Positions 43,847 to 52,646 of a stretch of DNA of 64,000 bases are shown in pieces. The notes under the pieces are model-generated. The model worked only from the letters and a program-made list of their open reading frames with translations. It was not told where the DNA came from and did no database searches. The DNA lies in the NCBI RefSeq assembly GCF_000966265.1, contig NZ_LANF01000005.1, positions 1-64,000 of the forward strand, read 5' to 3'. The position numbers and the translations under genes are program-made. The number at the start of each line of letters is the position of its first letter. Positions within the stretch are counted from its first letter, which is position 1. The DNA is from Palaeococcus ferrophilus DSM 13482. Lineage in GTDB: Archaea > Methanobacteriota_B > Thermococci > Thermococcales > Thermococcaceae.

Positions 43847-46092
43847 TCTTTATCACCCCTAACCTTTTTCCCGTAGAAGATTTGAAGCAGTGCGGGAGTT
43901 ACAATGAACGCGGCAAGCATTGAGGCGAATATTCCAACGGCGAGGGTCTTTCCAAAGTCGTGGATGGCGGTAAGCTCCCCCGCAAGGAGTGCAAGGAACC
44001 CTCCAGCTGTTGTCAGGGCTCCCACGAGTATGCCCGGGCCAACGCCCTCCACGGCCGTAACTATTGGGTGGGGGTTTCCCTCCTCGAACTCCTCGAGGAA
44101 GCGGTGCGTTAGGTGCATGCCGTAGTCAACTCCAAGGCCCACTATCATGGAGATAACCCCCGCGAGGGTCTGGCTGAAGGGAATCCCCGCGAGCCCCATG
44201 TAGCCAACCGTCCAGAGCGCTCCGAGGAACATCGGGAGTATCATCGCCATCGAAACCAGCGGCTTTCTAAAGAGGATGAGCACTATGAGCACCACGAAGA
44301 GCGTCCCGTAGGTCGAGACCTTGCTCAGATCCTCGTTCGTGTACCTGTCGAGAACGTAGTTGAGGTAGTCGTCCCCCGCGGGCCTGACCTCCACCCCTGG
44401 CGGAAAGTCCGCGCTCCGCGCCTCCCCCTCGAAGTAGTGCATTATCCGCCTGAAGTCATCGGGATTGACCCCTCCAAAGTTGCCCTTCACCTGGATGAGC
44501 GTGGTGGAGTAGTCGTCGCTTATGGGCGCTCCCTGCCCCTCCTCGAGGACCTCCTTTATCTTTTCCTTATCCTCAGGGATGTAGCCGTACTCTCTCACGA
44601 CCACGTCCGCTATGCTCGAGGTCTCGAAGACGTTGTTGTAGTATGAATCCGCCATCAGCTCCCTCTCGAAGCGGTAGATGGCCCTCACCACCGAGGGGTC
44701 CCTGACATCTTCGGCCTTCACTATGAAGTCCACCTCGTCCTGTCCGCCGAACTCGTAGCGGACATCTCTGAGCGCCTCTATCTCCGGAATTCCCGAGGGG
44801 ACCATCTTCTCAAGCCTCACCTCCGTGGTGACCAGAGTGGCCCCGTAGGCGAAGACCATGGTGAGTATGAGCATAATGCCCAGCGCGCTCTTCGGGTGGT
44901 CCCTCACACCCTTTCCGAGCGAATGGAAGGCCCTCGCCACGATTCCGGAGTGGGCCCTTATCTCCGGAACCTCGTAGTGCCCCACGAGGCGCTTCATGAG
45001 GTCTTCCTCGAGCATTATCACCGCGGGAGTGACCACGACGGCGTTAACCGCGGCCAGGGAGAGCCCCATTATGAGTGTCACGCTAAGCCTCTGAAGGGAC
45101 GGCAGGACGGAGAGGCCAAGGGCCGCAAAGCCCGCTATCGTCGTAAGCGCCGCCCCGAGGAGGGCCTTACCCGTTTCAGCTATGGCCTCCTCCGCGGCCT
45201 CCCCAAGGGGTTTTCCACGCGCCCTCTCCTCGTAGTAGCGGTTCGTAACATGAACGCCGTAGTCAATGCCCATACCAACTATCATGGCCCCTATAACCGT
45301 CGTCGCCATGTCTATGGGGATTCCAAGGAGGCCCATGAAGCCGAGCGTCATTATGAGGCCAAAAACGAGGGGAATGAGGGGAATAATCGCCTTTAGAGGG
45401 GATTTGTAGAAGTACAGCAGGAGGGCCGCCACGAAGAGAAAGGCTATCGCCATGGTCCTGCTCAGGTCGTTCTGGAGCATGAGTAGAATTCTGTAGGTGA
45501 TTCCAACGTTTCCGGTCTGGACGACCTCAACGTTTTTTGGAAAGTTCGTCTCCTCGATGTCCCGCTGGATGTCCTCGTAGACGCGCGTGATTGCCCGGGA
45601 ACCCGCCACGGGGCTCATCTCGACTACCATCATGGTGGTCATGTAGTCGGAGCTTATGAGTCCCGATTTGGCCTCCTCGGGCAGCATGTCGAGCACAAAG
45701 CGAACCTCCTCCTCGTTCTCGGGGAGCCTCCCAAGGATTTGGATGTAGATGTCGGCGAGGCTCACGACGTCGCTCACGTACTCGTGCTCCCTGAGACGCT
45801 GCCCGAGCTCGTAAAGGGCCTCTATAACCTGGGGATCGCGGATATCGTAGACTCCCCCCTCCTCTATGCTCCCGACCTTGACTATGATTAATGTGGAGCC
45901 TCCTCCCTGGAAAGTGTTCTGGAGTGTTATGTAGTCCTTGACCGCATCAACGTCCTCCGGAAGCTGCTTTGTAATATCGCTCTCGAATTCAAGCTTTTGA
46001 ATCCCGTAGAGTGACACAATGAGCAGGAATATCGCTATCAGCGCAAAGGCAGCCCTGTATTCCACTATTATCCTCGCGACCCTCTTGAGCAT
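43843..46092 (-). CDS. RND-superfamily transporter (MmpL/HpnN-like)
   Basis: About 749 residues with the RND duplication: TM1, a large extracellular loop, TM2-6, TM7, a second loop and TM8-12. Sterol-sensing-domain-like blocks such as IDMATTVIGAMIVGMGIDYG and SQTLAGVISMIVGLGVDYG carry the family GxDYG motif in both halves. Likely a proton-driven exporter of hydrophobic compounds or lipids. The preferred start is the ATG at 46092 after GGGGGAGG; upstream in-frame starts would overlap the palindromic operator. It forms an operon with the S-layer-like partner. Confidence 0.88.
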   Translation of the reverse strand: MLKRVARIIVEYRAAFALIAIFLLIVSLYGIQKLEFESDITKQLPEDVDAVKDYITLQNTFQGGGSTLIIVKVGSIEEGGVYDIRDPQVIEALYELGQRLREHEYVSDVVSLADIYIQILGRLPENEEEVRFVLDMLPEEAKSGLISSDYMTTMMVVEMSPVAGSRAITRVYEDIQRDIEETNFPKNVEVVQTGNVGITYRILLMLQNDLSRTMAIAFLFVAALLLYFYKSPLKAIIPLIPLVFGLIMTLGFMGLLGIPIDMATTVIGAMIVGMGIDYGVHVTNRYYEERARGKPLGEAAEEAIAETGKALLGAALTTIAGFAALGLSVLPSLQRLSVTLIMGLSLAAVNAVVVTPAVIMLEEDLMKRLVGHYEVPEIRAHSGIVARAFHSLGKGVRDHPKSALGIMLILTMVFAYGATLVTTEVRLEKMVPSGIPEIEALRDVRYEFGGQDEVDFIVKAEDVRDPSVVRAIYRFERELMADSYYNNVFETSSIADVVVREYGYIPEDKEKIKEVLEEGQGAPISDDYSTTLIQVKGNFGGVNPDDFRRIMHYFEGEARSADFPPGVEVRPAGDDYLNYVLDRYTNEDLSKVSTYGTLFVVLIVLILFRKPLVSMAMILPMFLGALWTVGYMGLAGIPFSQTLAGVISMIVGLGVDYGMHLTHRFLEEFEEGNPHPIVTAVEGVGPGILVGALTTAGGFLALLAGELTAIHDFGKTLAVGIFASMLAAFIVTPALLQIFYGKKVRGDKE

Positions 46093-46107
46093 GCGCCTCC
46101 CCCACAT

Positions 46108-46127
46108 CTTTCGGAAATTTCCGAAAG
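46108..46127. promoter_or_regulatory. 20-bp perfect palindrome between the RND operon and its divergent regulators
   Basis: CTTTCGGAAATTTCCGAAAG is a perfect palindrome. It abuts the plus-strand TATA box (TTTATATA, 46128-46135) of the regulator pair and lies just upstream of the RND start, so a dimeric regulator bound here could control both directions. The GbsR-like protein encoded at 46401 is the obvious candidate. Confidence 0.75.
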
Positions 46128-46168
46128 TTTTATATATTCGAAACCTTAAAAGGCTTTTGGTGGAGGAC

Positions 46169-46411
46169 ATGAGGACGTTCCTGCTGATGGCCCTTAGCGC
46201 CGGGAAGGAAGATGAAACCCTTGAGAGGCTTAGAGAGCATTTCCACGTTGTTGAGTCCCACAGGCTTTACGGAACCTACGACGCCATAGCCATCGTTGAG
46301 GTTAACGACATCAACGAGCTCTCGGAGACCATAAACGGGCTTTTAAACGATGGAAGCGGAATCCTCTACGTTGAGACACTCATGGAGAGGGGTGAGGGTG
46401 ATGGGAGTTGA
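46169..46411 (+). CDS. Stand-alone Lrp/AsnC ligand-binding (RAM-like) domain protein
   Basis: 80 residues with the alpha-beta ferredoxin-like layout of the Lrp/AsnC effector domain (MRTFLLMALSAGKEDETLER, HRLYGTYDAIAIVEVND) but no DNA-binding domain. It probably senses a small ligand or oligomerises with other regulators. The ATG follows GGTGGAGG. Its end overlaps the start of the HTH gene, so the two are co-translated, divergent from the RND operon. Confidence 0.75.
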   Translation: MRTFLLMALSAGKEDETLERLREHFHVVESHRLYGTYDAIAIVEVNDINELSETINGLLNDGSGILYVETLMERGEGDGS

Positions 46412-46931
46412 AGAAGCCAAGAGGATAATGATGGAGCACTTCGCGAACACCGCGAGGCGCTTTGGACTGAACGAGCTCTACGGTTACATCTACGGGGTGC
46501 TTTTCTTTGAGGATGAACCCATGAGCCTCGGGGAGATAGCTGATAAGACGAGCTACTCGCTCTCGCACGTGAGCACCGCGCTGAAGCTCCTTGAGAACAT
46601 CGGGCTCGTCAAGAGGGTCAAGAAGCCGGGGGACAAGAGGGCGTACTTCACGGCCATAAAGAACATCCGCGAGTGGAGGAAGGAGGCCTACTACAAGAAG
46701 ATAGTCGAGGACGTGCAGCAGACGAGGGAGAACCTGCTCAGGGCCCTTGAGGAGCTCGAGAGTGATGAGAGCGAGGAGGCGAAGCGCATAAGGGAGCGCA
46801 TAGAGTTCGCACTGGAGAGGAACAGGATAGCCGAGAAGGTCGTTAAAATCTTCCTCATGAACGAGGAGGAAGCGGTGTTGAAGCTCATGCTCGAGTGCCT
46901 GGAGGAAAAGCTCGGACGGGCAAAGCTTTAA
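46401..46931 (+). CDS. GbsR/MarR-like transcriptional regulator
   Basis: 176 residues. The winged-helix block MSLGEIADKTSYSLSHVSTALKLLENIGLV is split over recognition helices. The C-terminal half is a long charged coiled coil for dimerisation. It resembles the GbsR family, MarR-type regulators of transport genes. The ATG at 46401 follows GGTGAGGGTG. It is likely to bind the palindrome at 46108-46127 and regulate the RND operon and itself. Confidence 0.82.
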   Translation: MGVEEAKRIMMEHFANTARRFGLNELYGYIYGVLFFEDEPMSLGEIADKTSYSLSHVSTALKLLENIGLVKRVKKPGDKRAYFTAIKNIREWRKEAYYKKIVEDVQQTRENLLRALEELESDESEEAKRIRERIEFALERNRIAEKVVKIFLMNEEEAVLKLMLECLEEKLGRAKL

Positions 46932-46963
46932 AAGGGACCCGTTTAAGTAATGGCGGTGGTCAA

Positions 46964-47470
46964 ATGAATCCGTTGCTGGAGGCCTTCTGGTACATTCTTC
47001 CCGCGTACTTCGCGAACTCCTCCCCCGTCGTCTTCAAGGGCAAAACTCCCATTGACTTTGGAAGGAACTTCGTTGATGGGAAGAGGCTTCTGGGCGACGG
47101 CAAAACGTGGAGGGGCTTCTTCGGCGGGCTGACCGTTGGCGTTCTCGTATCGCTCATCCAGTATCACGCCCTGCCCTCCTACTACGGCTCCCTCAACGCG
47201 GCCCTCCGCCTCGGGTTTGCGCTCTCACTGGGCGCCCTGCTGGGCGACATCATAGGGAGCTTCGTGAAGAGGAGGGCCAACTTCCCGAGGGGCTATCCGG
47301 CGATAGGCCTCGACCAGTGGGGCTTTTTAATAACGGCGTTGATTCTGGCCTATCCCGTTAGAACGCTCGAAACGGGGCAGGTGCTCTTCCTTCTCGCTGT
47401 AACGCCCTTCATCCACTGGGGGGCAAACGTGCTGGCCTACACCCTCGGATGGAAGAGCGTCCCGTGGTGA
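46964..47470 (+). CDS. carS: CDP-archaeol synthase
   Basis: 168 residues with about five membrane segments. It makes CDP-archaeol from CTP and unsaturated archaetidic acid, the step before polar head-group attachment in archaeal lipids. The family blocks are PIDFGRNFVDGKRLLGDGKT and WRGFFGGL, and GDIIGSFVKRRANFPRG near the C-terminal half. The ATG at 46964 follows GGCGGTGG; the longer upstream frame overlaps the regulator gene. Confidence 0.93.
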   Translation: MNPLLEAFWYILPAYFANSSPVVFKGKTPIDFGRNFVDGKRLLGDGKTWRGFFGGLTVGVLVSLIQYHALPSYYGSLNAALRLGFALSLGALLGDIIGSFVKRRANFPRGYPAIGLDQWGFLITALILAYPVRTLETGQVLFLLAVTPFIHWGANVLAYTLGWKSVPW

Positions 47471-47621
47471 GGCTTTTTCATCTTCCTCCCTGCTGAAAGG
47501 GAAGTTTTAGTTCCCGGTGGGGGATAAATTCTCCTCAAAACGTGCAAAAGTTTATATACCTTTCCGATAACCTACATCTGGCGTCCTGCAGGGGCGCCGA
47601 AAGTTGAAAGGTTGGATGGAT

Positions 47622-47846
47622 ATGTATAGGGACAATAGGTTTGGTGAAAGAAACTTTGAGAACACCGCGCCTGTGAAAGTGGGTGAAAGATACCGCGTCA
47701 AGATTGAGGGTATGGGAAGCGGCGGCGATGGAATCGCCCGCATTAAGGGGTTTGTTATATTTGTCCCGGACACGAAGGTTGGGGACGAGGTTGACATTGT
47801 CATAAACAGCGTCAAGAAGAGGTTCGCTTTCGCGGAGAAGATTTGA
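47622..47846 (+). CDS. Small TRAM-domain protein
   Basis: About 74 residues. A single TRAM beta-barrel ([42 protein letters not shown]) follows a short tail. Stand-alone TRAM proteins in archaea bind RNA and some behave as cold-shock-like RNA chaperones. The promoter AAGTTTATATACC lies near 47547-47559, leaving a leader of about 40 nt. The ATG at 47622 is preferred, about 8 nt after AAAGGT. Confidence 0.9.
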   Translation: MYRDNRFGERNFENTAPVKVGERYRVKIEGMGSGGDGIARIKGFVIFVPDTKVGDEVDIVINSVKKRFAFAEKI

Positions 47847-47869
47847 TTCTTCTCCTTCCTTTTCACTTC

Positions 47870-47888
47870 ATCGAAAACTTTAAATACT
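47870..47888 (+). promoter_or_regulatory. Promoter of psmB-fttA
   Basis: GAAAACTTTAAATACTG resembles an archaeal BRE plus TATA box and lies about 75 bp before the psmB start. Confidence 0.5.
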
Positions 47889-47952
47889 GACTTGCAAAAG
47901 CCGCTTATGAAGAGGCTTCATTCTATTCTACGAAGCAAAAGGGGTGTTGTAG

Positions 47953-48570
47953 TTGACGGGCCACATTAAAGGCACTACAACAGTGGGCATTGTATGTAAA
48001 GACGGCGTAGTCCTGGCAGCGGATAAGCGCGGATCCTACGGGAACATGATAATGACGAAGAACGCGACCAAGGTCTTCCAGGTGGAGGACCACCTCGCGG
48101 TAGCAGGTGCGGGAAGCGTTGGCGATATACTGGGCCTTGTAAGGGTCTTAAGGGCCGAGGTTAGCCTCTACAGAGCCCGCGTTGGGAAGCCCATGAGCGT
48201 GAAGGCCTTCGCAACGCTCACAGCCAACATCCTCCAGGGCAGCAAGTACTATCCCTACTTCGCGTGGTTCCTCATCGGGGGCTACGACGAAAGGCCGGGA
48301 CTCTACTCCGTTGATCCAATAGGAGGCATCACGGAGGACAGGTACGTTTCGGCCGGCTCGGGAATGGAGTTCGCCTACGCGATTCTTGAGGAGAACTACA
48401 GGTCAAACATGACTGTTAAAACCGGCGTTAAACTTGCCGTTAGGGCCATAAACGCGGCCCTGAAGCGTGATGTTTACACAGGAGATGGGATAACCCTCGT
48501 GGTTGTTGATAAAAACGGCTACAGGGAGATGAGCAAGGAGGATATAGCGGCAATTCTAAAGGCGTTATAA
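47953..48570 (+). CDS. psmB: Proteasome beta subunit
   Basis: 205 residues. A propeptide of about 7 residues (TGHIKG) is followed by the catalytic Thr of [19 protein letters not shown], with the Lys in ADKRGS and later Asp and Ser residues expected for Ntn-hydrolase activity. It forms the inner rings of the archaeal 20S proteasome after autocleavage. The start is TTG at 47953 after GGGGTG. Thermococcales usually have two beta subunits, and I cannot tell which this is. It lies 19 bp upstream of the fttA start. Confidence 0.94.
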   Translation: MTGHIKGTTTVGIVCKDGVVLAADKRGSYGNMIMTKNATKVFQVEDHLAVAGAGSVGDILGLVRVLRAEVSLYRARVGKPMSVKAFATLTANILQGSKYYPYFAWFLIGGYDERPGLYSVDPIGGITEDRYVSAGSGMEFAYAILEENYRSNMTVKTGVKLAVRAINAALKRDVYTGDGITLVVVDKNGYREMSKEDIAAILKAL

Positions 48571-48589
48571 CTCTTCTGAGGTGAGGGCA

Positions 48590-50536
48590 GTGATAAAAAG
48601 GGAGACTTTTGTTGATGACATTCTCAAGGAAATGAGGGAGATAATCAACCAGATGGTGCCAAAAGAGGCGAAGATCACGGAGATTGAGTTTGAGGGGCCA
48701 GAGCTCGTCATATACCTCAAGAACCCCGAGACCGTTGTTAAGGACGGCGAGCTCATTAAAAACCTCGCAAAGGTTCTCAAGAAGAGGATAAGCGTGAGGC
48801 CTGACCCGGATGTTCTTCTTCCTCCGGAGGAGGCCGAGGAGAGGATTAAAAACATAGTGCCCGCGGAGGCGGAGATAACGAACATAAGCTTCGACCCATC
48901 CGTGGGTGAGGTTCTCATAGAGGCCAGGAAGCCGGGCCTCGTTATAGGGAAGAACGGTGAGACGCTGAGGGAGATAACCCAGAAGGTTTACTGGGCCCCG
49001 AGGGTTATAAGGACCCCTCCCCTCCAGAGCCAGACAATATACTCCGTGAGGCAGATACTCCAGGCGGAGAGCAAGGACAGGAGGAGGATTCTCCGCCAGG
49101 TGGGGAGGAACATTTACCGCAAGCCCGAGCTCAAGAGCGATTGGATAAGGATAACAGGTCTCGGCGGGTGGCGCGAGGTCGGGAGGAGTTCACTCCTCCT
49201 CCAGACAAACGAGAGCAACGTCCTCGTTGACTTCGGTATCAACGTGGCCGCGCTAAACGACCCCAAGAAGGCCTATCCCCATTTCGACGCACCCGAGTTC
49301 CGCTACGTCCTCAACGAGGGCATACTCGACGCGATAATCGTAACCCACGCCCACCTCGACCACTCGGCCCTGCTCCCGTACCTCTTCCGCTTCAACCTCT
49401 ACGATGGGCCCATATACGCCACGCCGCCCACGAGGGATCTGATGGTGCTCCTTCAGAAGGACTTCATCGAGATACAGCAGATGAACGGTGTGGAGCCACT
49501 CTACAAGCCCAGGGACATTAAGGAGGTAATAAAGCACACCATAACCCTCGAGTACGGCGACGTGAGGGACATCTCGCCGGATATACGTCTAACCCTCCAC
49601 AACGCGGGCCACATACTCGGCTCATCAATAGTGCACCTCCACGTGGGCAACGGCCTCCACAACGTGGCTGTAACCGGTGACTTCAAGTTCGTGCCGACGA
49701 GGCTCTTCGAGCCGGCAGTGAGCAGGTTCCCGAGGCTTGAGACGCTCATCATGGAATCAACGTACGGTGCCTCCCGCGACTACCAGCTCCCTAGGGAGGA
49801 GGCGGAGAAGAGGCTCATGGAGGTCATCCTGAGAACCATCAAGCGCGGCGGAAAGGTTCTCATACCTGCCATGGCCGTTGGAAGGAGCCAGGAGATTATG
49901 ATGGTGCTCGAGGAGTACGCGAGGGTCGGGGGAATGGACGCTCCCGTTTACCTCGATGGAATGATATGGGAGGCGACCGCCATCCACACGGCCTACCCCG
50001 AGTACCTCAGCAGGAACCTGCGCAACCAGATATTCCACGAGGGCTACAACCCCTTCCTGAGCGAGATATTCCACCCGGTTGCGAACGCCAACGAGAGGAA
50101 GGACATCATAGAGAGCGGCGAACCTGCGATAATCATAGCCTCCTCGGGCATGCTCGTTGGAGGGCCAAGCGTGGAGTACTTCAAACAGCTCGCAAGCGAC
50201 CCGAAGAACTCCCTCATATTCGTGAGCTACCAGGCGGAGGGAACGCTCGGAAGGAAGGTGCAGCGCGGCCTGAGGGAGATACCCATAGTGGGCGAGAGCG
50301 GAAGGACGGAGGTCGTGCACGTCAACATGGAGACCTACACGATAGACGGCTTCTCCGGTCACGCGGACAGAAGGGAGCTCATGAACTACATAGCGCGCCT
50401 CAAGCCGCGCCCCGAGCGCGTCATAACCGTCCACGGAGAGGCCCAGAAGTGCCTTGACCTGGCCTCAAGCCTCCACAAGAAGTTCAGCATCTCAACGCGC
50501 GCGCCCAACAACCTCGACGCCATAAGGCTTCGCTGA
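48590..50536 (+). CDS. fttA: Transcription termination factor FttA (aCPSF1, KH plus beta-CASP nuclease)
   Basis: About 648 residues. Two N-terminal KH-like domains (1-140, with GLVIGKNGETLREITQK) precede a metallo-beta-lactamase core with HAHLDHSALLPY, AGHILGSSIVHL and TGDFKFVPTRL, and a beta-CASP cap with DGFSGHADRREL at the end. FttA cleaves nascent RNA and terminates archaeal transcription, as CPSF73 does in eukaryotes. The GTG at 48590 gives the family-like N-terminus IKRETFVDDIL; a GTG three codons earlier lacks room for a ribosome binding site. Confidence 0.95.
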   Translation: MIKRETFVDDILKEMREIINQMVPKEAKITEIEFEGPELVIYLKNPETVVKDGELIKNLAKVLKKRISVRPDPDVLLPPEEAEERIKNIVPAEAEITNISFDPSVGEVLIEARKPGLVIGKNGETLREITQKVYWAPRVIRTPPLQSQTIYSVRQILQAESKDRRRILRQVGRNIYRKPELKSDWIRITGLGGWREVGRSSLLLQTNESNVLVDFGINVAALNDPKKAYPHFDAPEFRYVLNEGILDAIIVTHAHLDHSALLPYLFRFNLYDGPIYATPPTRDLMVLLQKDFIEIQQMNGVEPLYKPRDIKEVIKHTITLEYGDVRDISPDIRLTLHNAGHILGSSIVHLHVGNGLHNVAVTGDFKFVPTRLFEPAVSRFPRLETLIMESTYGASRDYQLPREEAEKRLMEVILRTIKRGGKVLIPAMAVGRSQEIMMVLEEYARVGGMDAPVYLDGMIWEATAIHTAYPEYLSRNLRNQIFHEGYNPFLSEIFHPVANANERKDIIESGEPAIIIASSGMLVGGPSVEYFKQLASDPKNSLIFVSYQAEGTLGRKVQRGLREIPIVGESGRTEVVHVNMETYTIDGFSGHADRRELMNYIARLKPRPERVITVHGEAQKCLDLASSLHKKFSISTRAPNNLDAIRLR

Positions 50537-50539
50537 GGC

Positions 50540-50863
50540 TTATAGGAGGCCTTCCACCTCTTTTTCCACTTCTTCCAGCCTTTTTATTATGCCCTCTATT
50601 GCCTCCCTCAGGGGTCTCGCCCTGTAAACGTAGCCGATCCACCCTCTATCCACGAGGTTTCTCTCAACGAGTCCGAGGTTCAGGAGGTGCTTGAGCCTCT
50701 CCCTGACTATCCTCTCGGAGATTCCCAGCCTCTTTGATATCTGGCGCGGCGTTAGGGAGTCCTTCAAAAGAAGGGTGTATATCCTTATCTCCGAATCCGT
50801 GAGCTCAAACGTCCTGAAGAGTGAGTTTAGACTTTTGAGAAGCTCCTCCACGCCACCCACCAT
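50540..50863 (-). CDS. Winged-helix transcriptional regulator (TrmB/MarR-like)
   Basis: 107 residues. Helix-turn-helix at LTDSEIRIYTLLLKDSLTPR followed by QISKRLGISERIVRERLKHL and a short wing, then a C-terminal coiled coil. The layout is that of single-domain TrmB-like or MarR-like regulators. It is convergent with fttA and divergent from the UbiA gene, which it might control. Confidence 0.78.
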   Translation of the reverse strand: MVGGVEELLKSLNSLFRTFELTDSEIRIYTLLLKDSLTPRQISKRLGISERIVRERLKHLLNLGLVERNLVDRGWIGYVYRARPLREAIEGIIKRLEEVEKEVEGLL

Positions 50864-50937
50864 GAAGCTTTTTCTTCATACCTATTCACCACTCGGTGAA
50901 AAGGCTTATAAGGCTTTCCGGGCTACTAGGGCCGGTG

Positions 50938-51729
50938 ATGGCAGTGATATCAGCGATGATAAAAAACACGCGTTTCCTCGATGGCAGAGCCTACATGGCC
51001 CTCATCGGATTTGCGCTCCTGCTGAACGTTGAAAACGCCAGCCCAGGAGTAGAGGCGATTGCTTTCGTGGCGGGAGTACTCTACGTGCTCTACGCCTTCT
51101 CAATAAACAACTGCTTCGATGTTGATACCGACTCGGTGAACCCCCAAAAGGCGCGCAAAAACCCCGTGGCCAGCGGTGAGCTGAGCTTCAGGGCGGGGGT
51201 GGTTTTTTCGCTTGCCCTTATAGTGACGGGCCTCGCGCTCTCCCTCCTGATCAACAGGGCCGCGGCGCTCACCTACGCTACCATGGCCCTGATAGCTACC
51301 CTCTACTCCGCCCCGCCGAGGCTCAAAGCGAGGGCAGTACTTGATGTGCTCTCCCACGGCCTCTTCTTCGGTGGACTGCCCTTCCTCTACGGTGCCCTGG
51401 TGGACGCTTCACTTACGCGGGAGGAACTCCTAATTGCCGGAGCTATAACCCTCTACTCCTTCGCCCTTGAGCTCAGGAACCACCTTGAGGACTACGAGAG
51501 CGACGTGAGGGCGGGCCTCAGGACGACGCCCATAGCCATTGGAAGGGAGCTTTCGGAGGGCCTCGTTGTGACCTTCTCCCTCGGGGCCATAGGAATGCTC
51601 CTGTACCTCCAGCACCCCCTGTTCCTCATGGCCGCCCCCCTGCTGGCCGTCCAGAGGGCCTACAGGGCATTTGACGCGGTGGTGGTCTTCCTCCTCCTCA
51701 TCCACCTTATGCGGGGACTCCTATGGTAA
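50938..51729 (+). CDS. UbiA-family prenyltransferase
   Basis: About 263 residues with seven to nine membrane segments. Both Asp-rich motifs are present: INNCFDVDTDSVNP (NxxxDxxxD) and HLEDYESDVRAG (DxxxD). UbiA enzymes attach prenyl chains to aromatic or glycerol-phosphate acceptors; in archaea the best-known member makes digeranylgeranylglycerol phosphate, but paralogues exist. It is the first gene of an apparent operon with a flippase-like protein and a GT4 glycosyltransferase, suggesting glycolipid or lipid-carrier synthesis. A TATA-like CTTATAAGG lies at about 50904, consistent with the ATG at 50938. Confidence 0.85.
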   Translation: MAVISAMIKNTRFLDGRAYMALIGFALLLNVENASPGVEAIAFVAGVLYVLYAFSINNCFDVDTDSVNPQKARKNPVASGELSFRAGVVFSLALIVTGLALSLLINRAAALTYATMALIATLYSAPPRLKARAVLDVLSHGLFFGGLPFLYGALVDASLTREELLIAGAITLYSFALELRNHLEDYESDVRAGLRTTPIAIGRELSEGLVVTFSLGAIGMLLYLQHPLFLMAAPLLAVQRAYRAFDAVVVFLLLIHLMRGLLW

Positions 51730-52646
51730 GCTCCAGAACGAAGAGGTTCCTTTCCATAGTCGCCTTCGCAGCCTCCATTGCCTACCTGCTACGCCTCCTC
51801 GATATGGGGGAGCTCAGGGAGGCCCTTGGAACGGCGAGATGGCACTACCTGGGGCTGGCCCTTTCGATAGCCTTCCTTACCGTCCTCCTCTCCGCCCTCC
51901 GCTGGTACCTTCTCCTCCGCGAGGTGCAGGAGGCGGACTTCACGAAGACCCTCAAGGCCTACCTGAGCGGCTACTACTTCATAGCCATCCTCCCCCCCAG
52001 TGTCGGACACGCTGCCAAAGTGAAGCTCGTTGGGGGAGACTATTTCCGCGCGCTGTCTTCCCTCGCCATGAGCGTGGTTGTGGAGCTCGTGCTGGCCCTT
52101 TCAGCGGCCCTCATAATCCTTGGTTTAACCAGGGAAGGTATTCTCCTCCTTTTGCTCCTCCTCGCTGCCCTCGTCTATGAGCGCGGCTTTTACACCCTGG
52201 CCGATTCCCTCCTGGCCCTCCTCGAGAGGAGCAAGGTTGGAATCTTCACGCGCCTGCGTGATTACCTGGACAGGCTCCACAGGGGATGGAGGAGCGCCAA
52301 AGAGAACAAAAGGGCATTCTCCCTCTCCTTCCTCCTCGCGGGAGCCACGTTCCTCATCCAGACGATGGGTATAGTGCTCGTTGGGGCCGCCTTTGGCATG
52401 GAGGTATCTCTCCCGGCGGCGCTTAAGGGGCTCCTGCTGAGCATGCTCTTCGCCTCGATAAGCGGCATTCCCTCCGGTTTTGGAGCGAACGAGCTGGGAA
52501 TCGTTCTGGGAATAGGGGCCTCCACGAAGGCGACGCTCGTAGCTTTCACGTACAAGTTCCTCTTCCAGTACGTATGGGCAATTGTGGGGGCGGTGGTGTT
52601 CTACACTTTCGTGGGTGGTGGTTCAAATGAAGGTGGCGCTCGTTAG
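51723..52646 (+). CDS. Lysylphosphatidylglycerol synthetase-type / UPF0104 membrane protein
   Basis: 307 residues with seven to eight membrane segments. The family blocks are YLSGYYFIAILPPSVGHAAK and SGIPSGFGANELGIVLG. Relatives are flippase domains and membrane parts of AglD-type enzymes. The start overlaps the UbiA stop by 7 nt and its end overlaps the glycosyltransferase start, so the three genes are co-translated. Likely moves or presents a lipid-linked sugar. Confidence 0.84.
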   Translation: MVSSRTKRFLSIVAFAASIAYLLRLLDMGELREALGTARWHYLGLALSIAFLTVLLSALRWYLLLREVQEADFTKTLKAYLSGYYFIAILPPSVGHAAKVKLVGGDYFRALSSLAMSVVVELVLALSAALIILGLTREGILLLLLLLAALVYERGFYTLADSLLALLERSKVGIFTRLRDYLDRLHRGWRSAKENKRAFSLSFLLAGATFLIQTMGIVLVGAAFGMEVSLPAALKGLLLSMLFASISGIPSGFGANELGIVLGIGASTKATLVAFTYKFLFQYVWAIVGAVVFYTFVGGGSNEGGAR

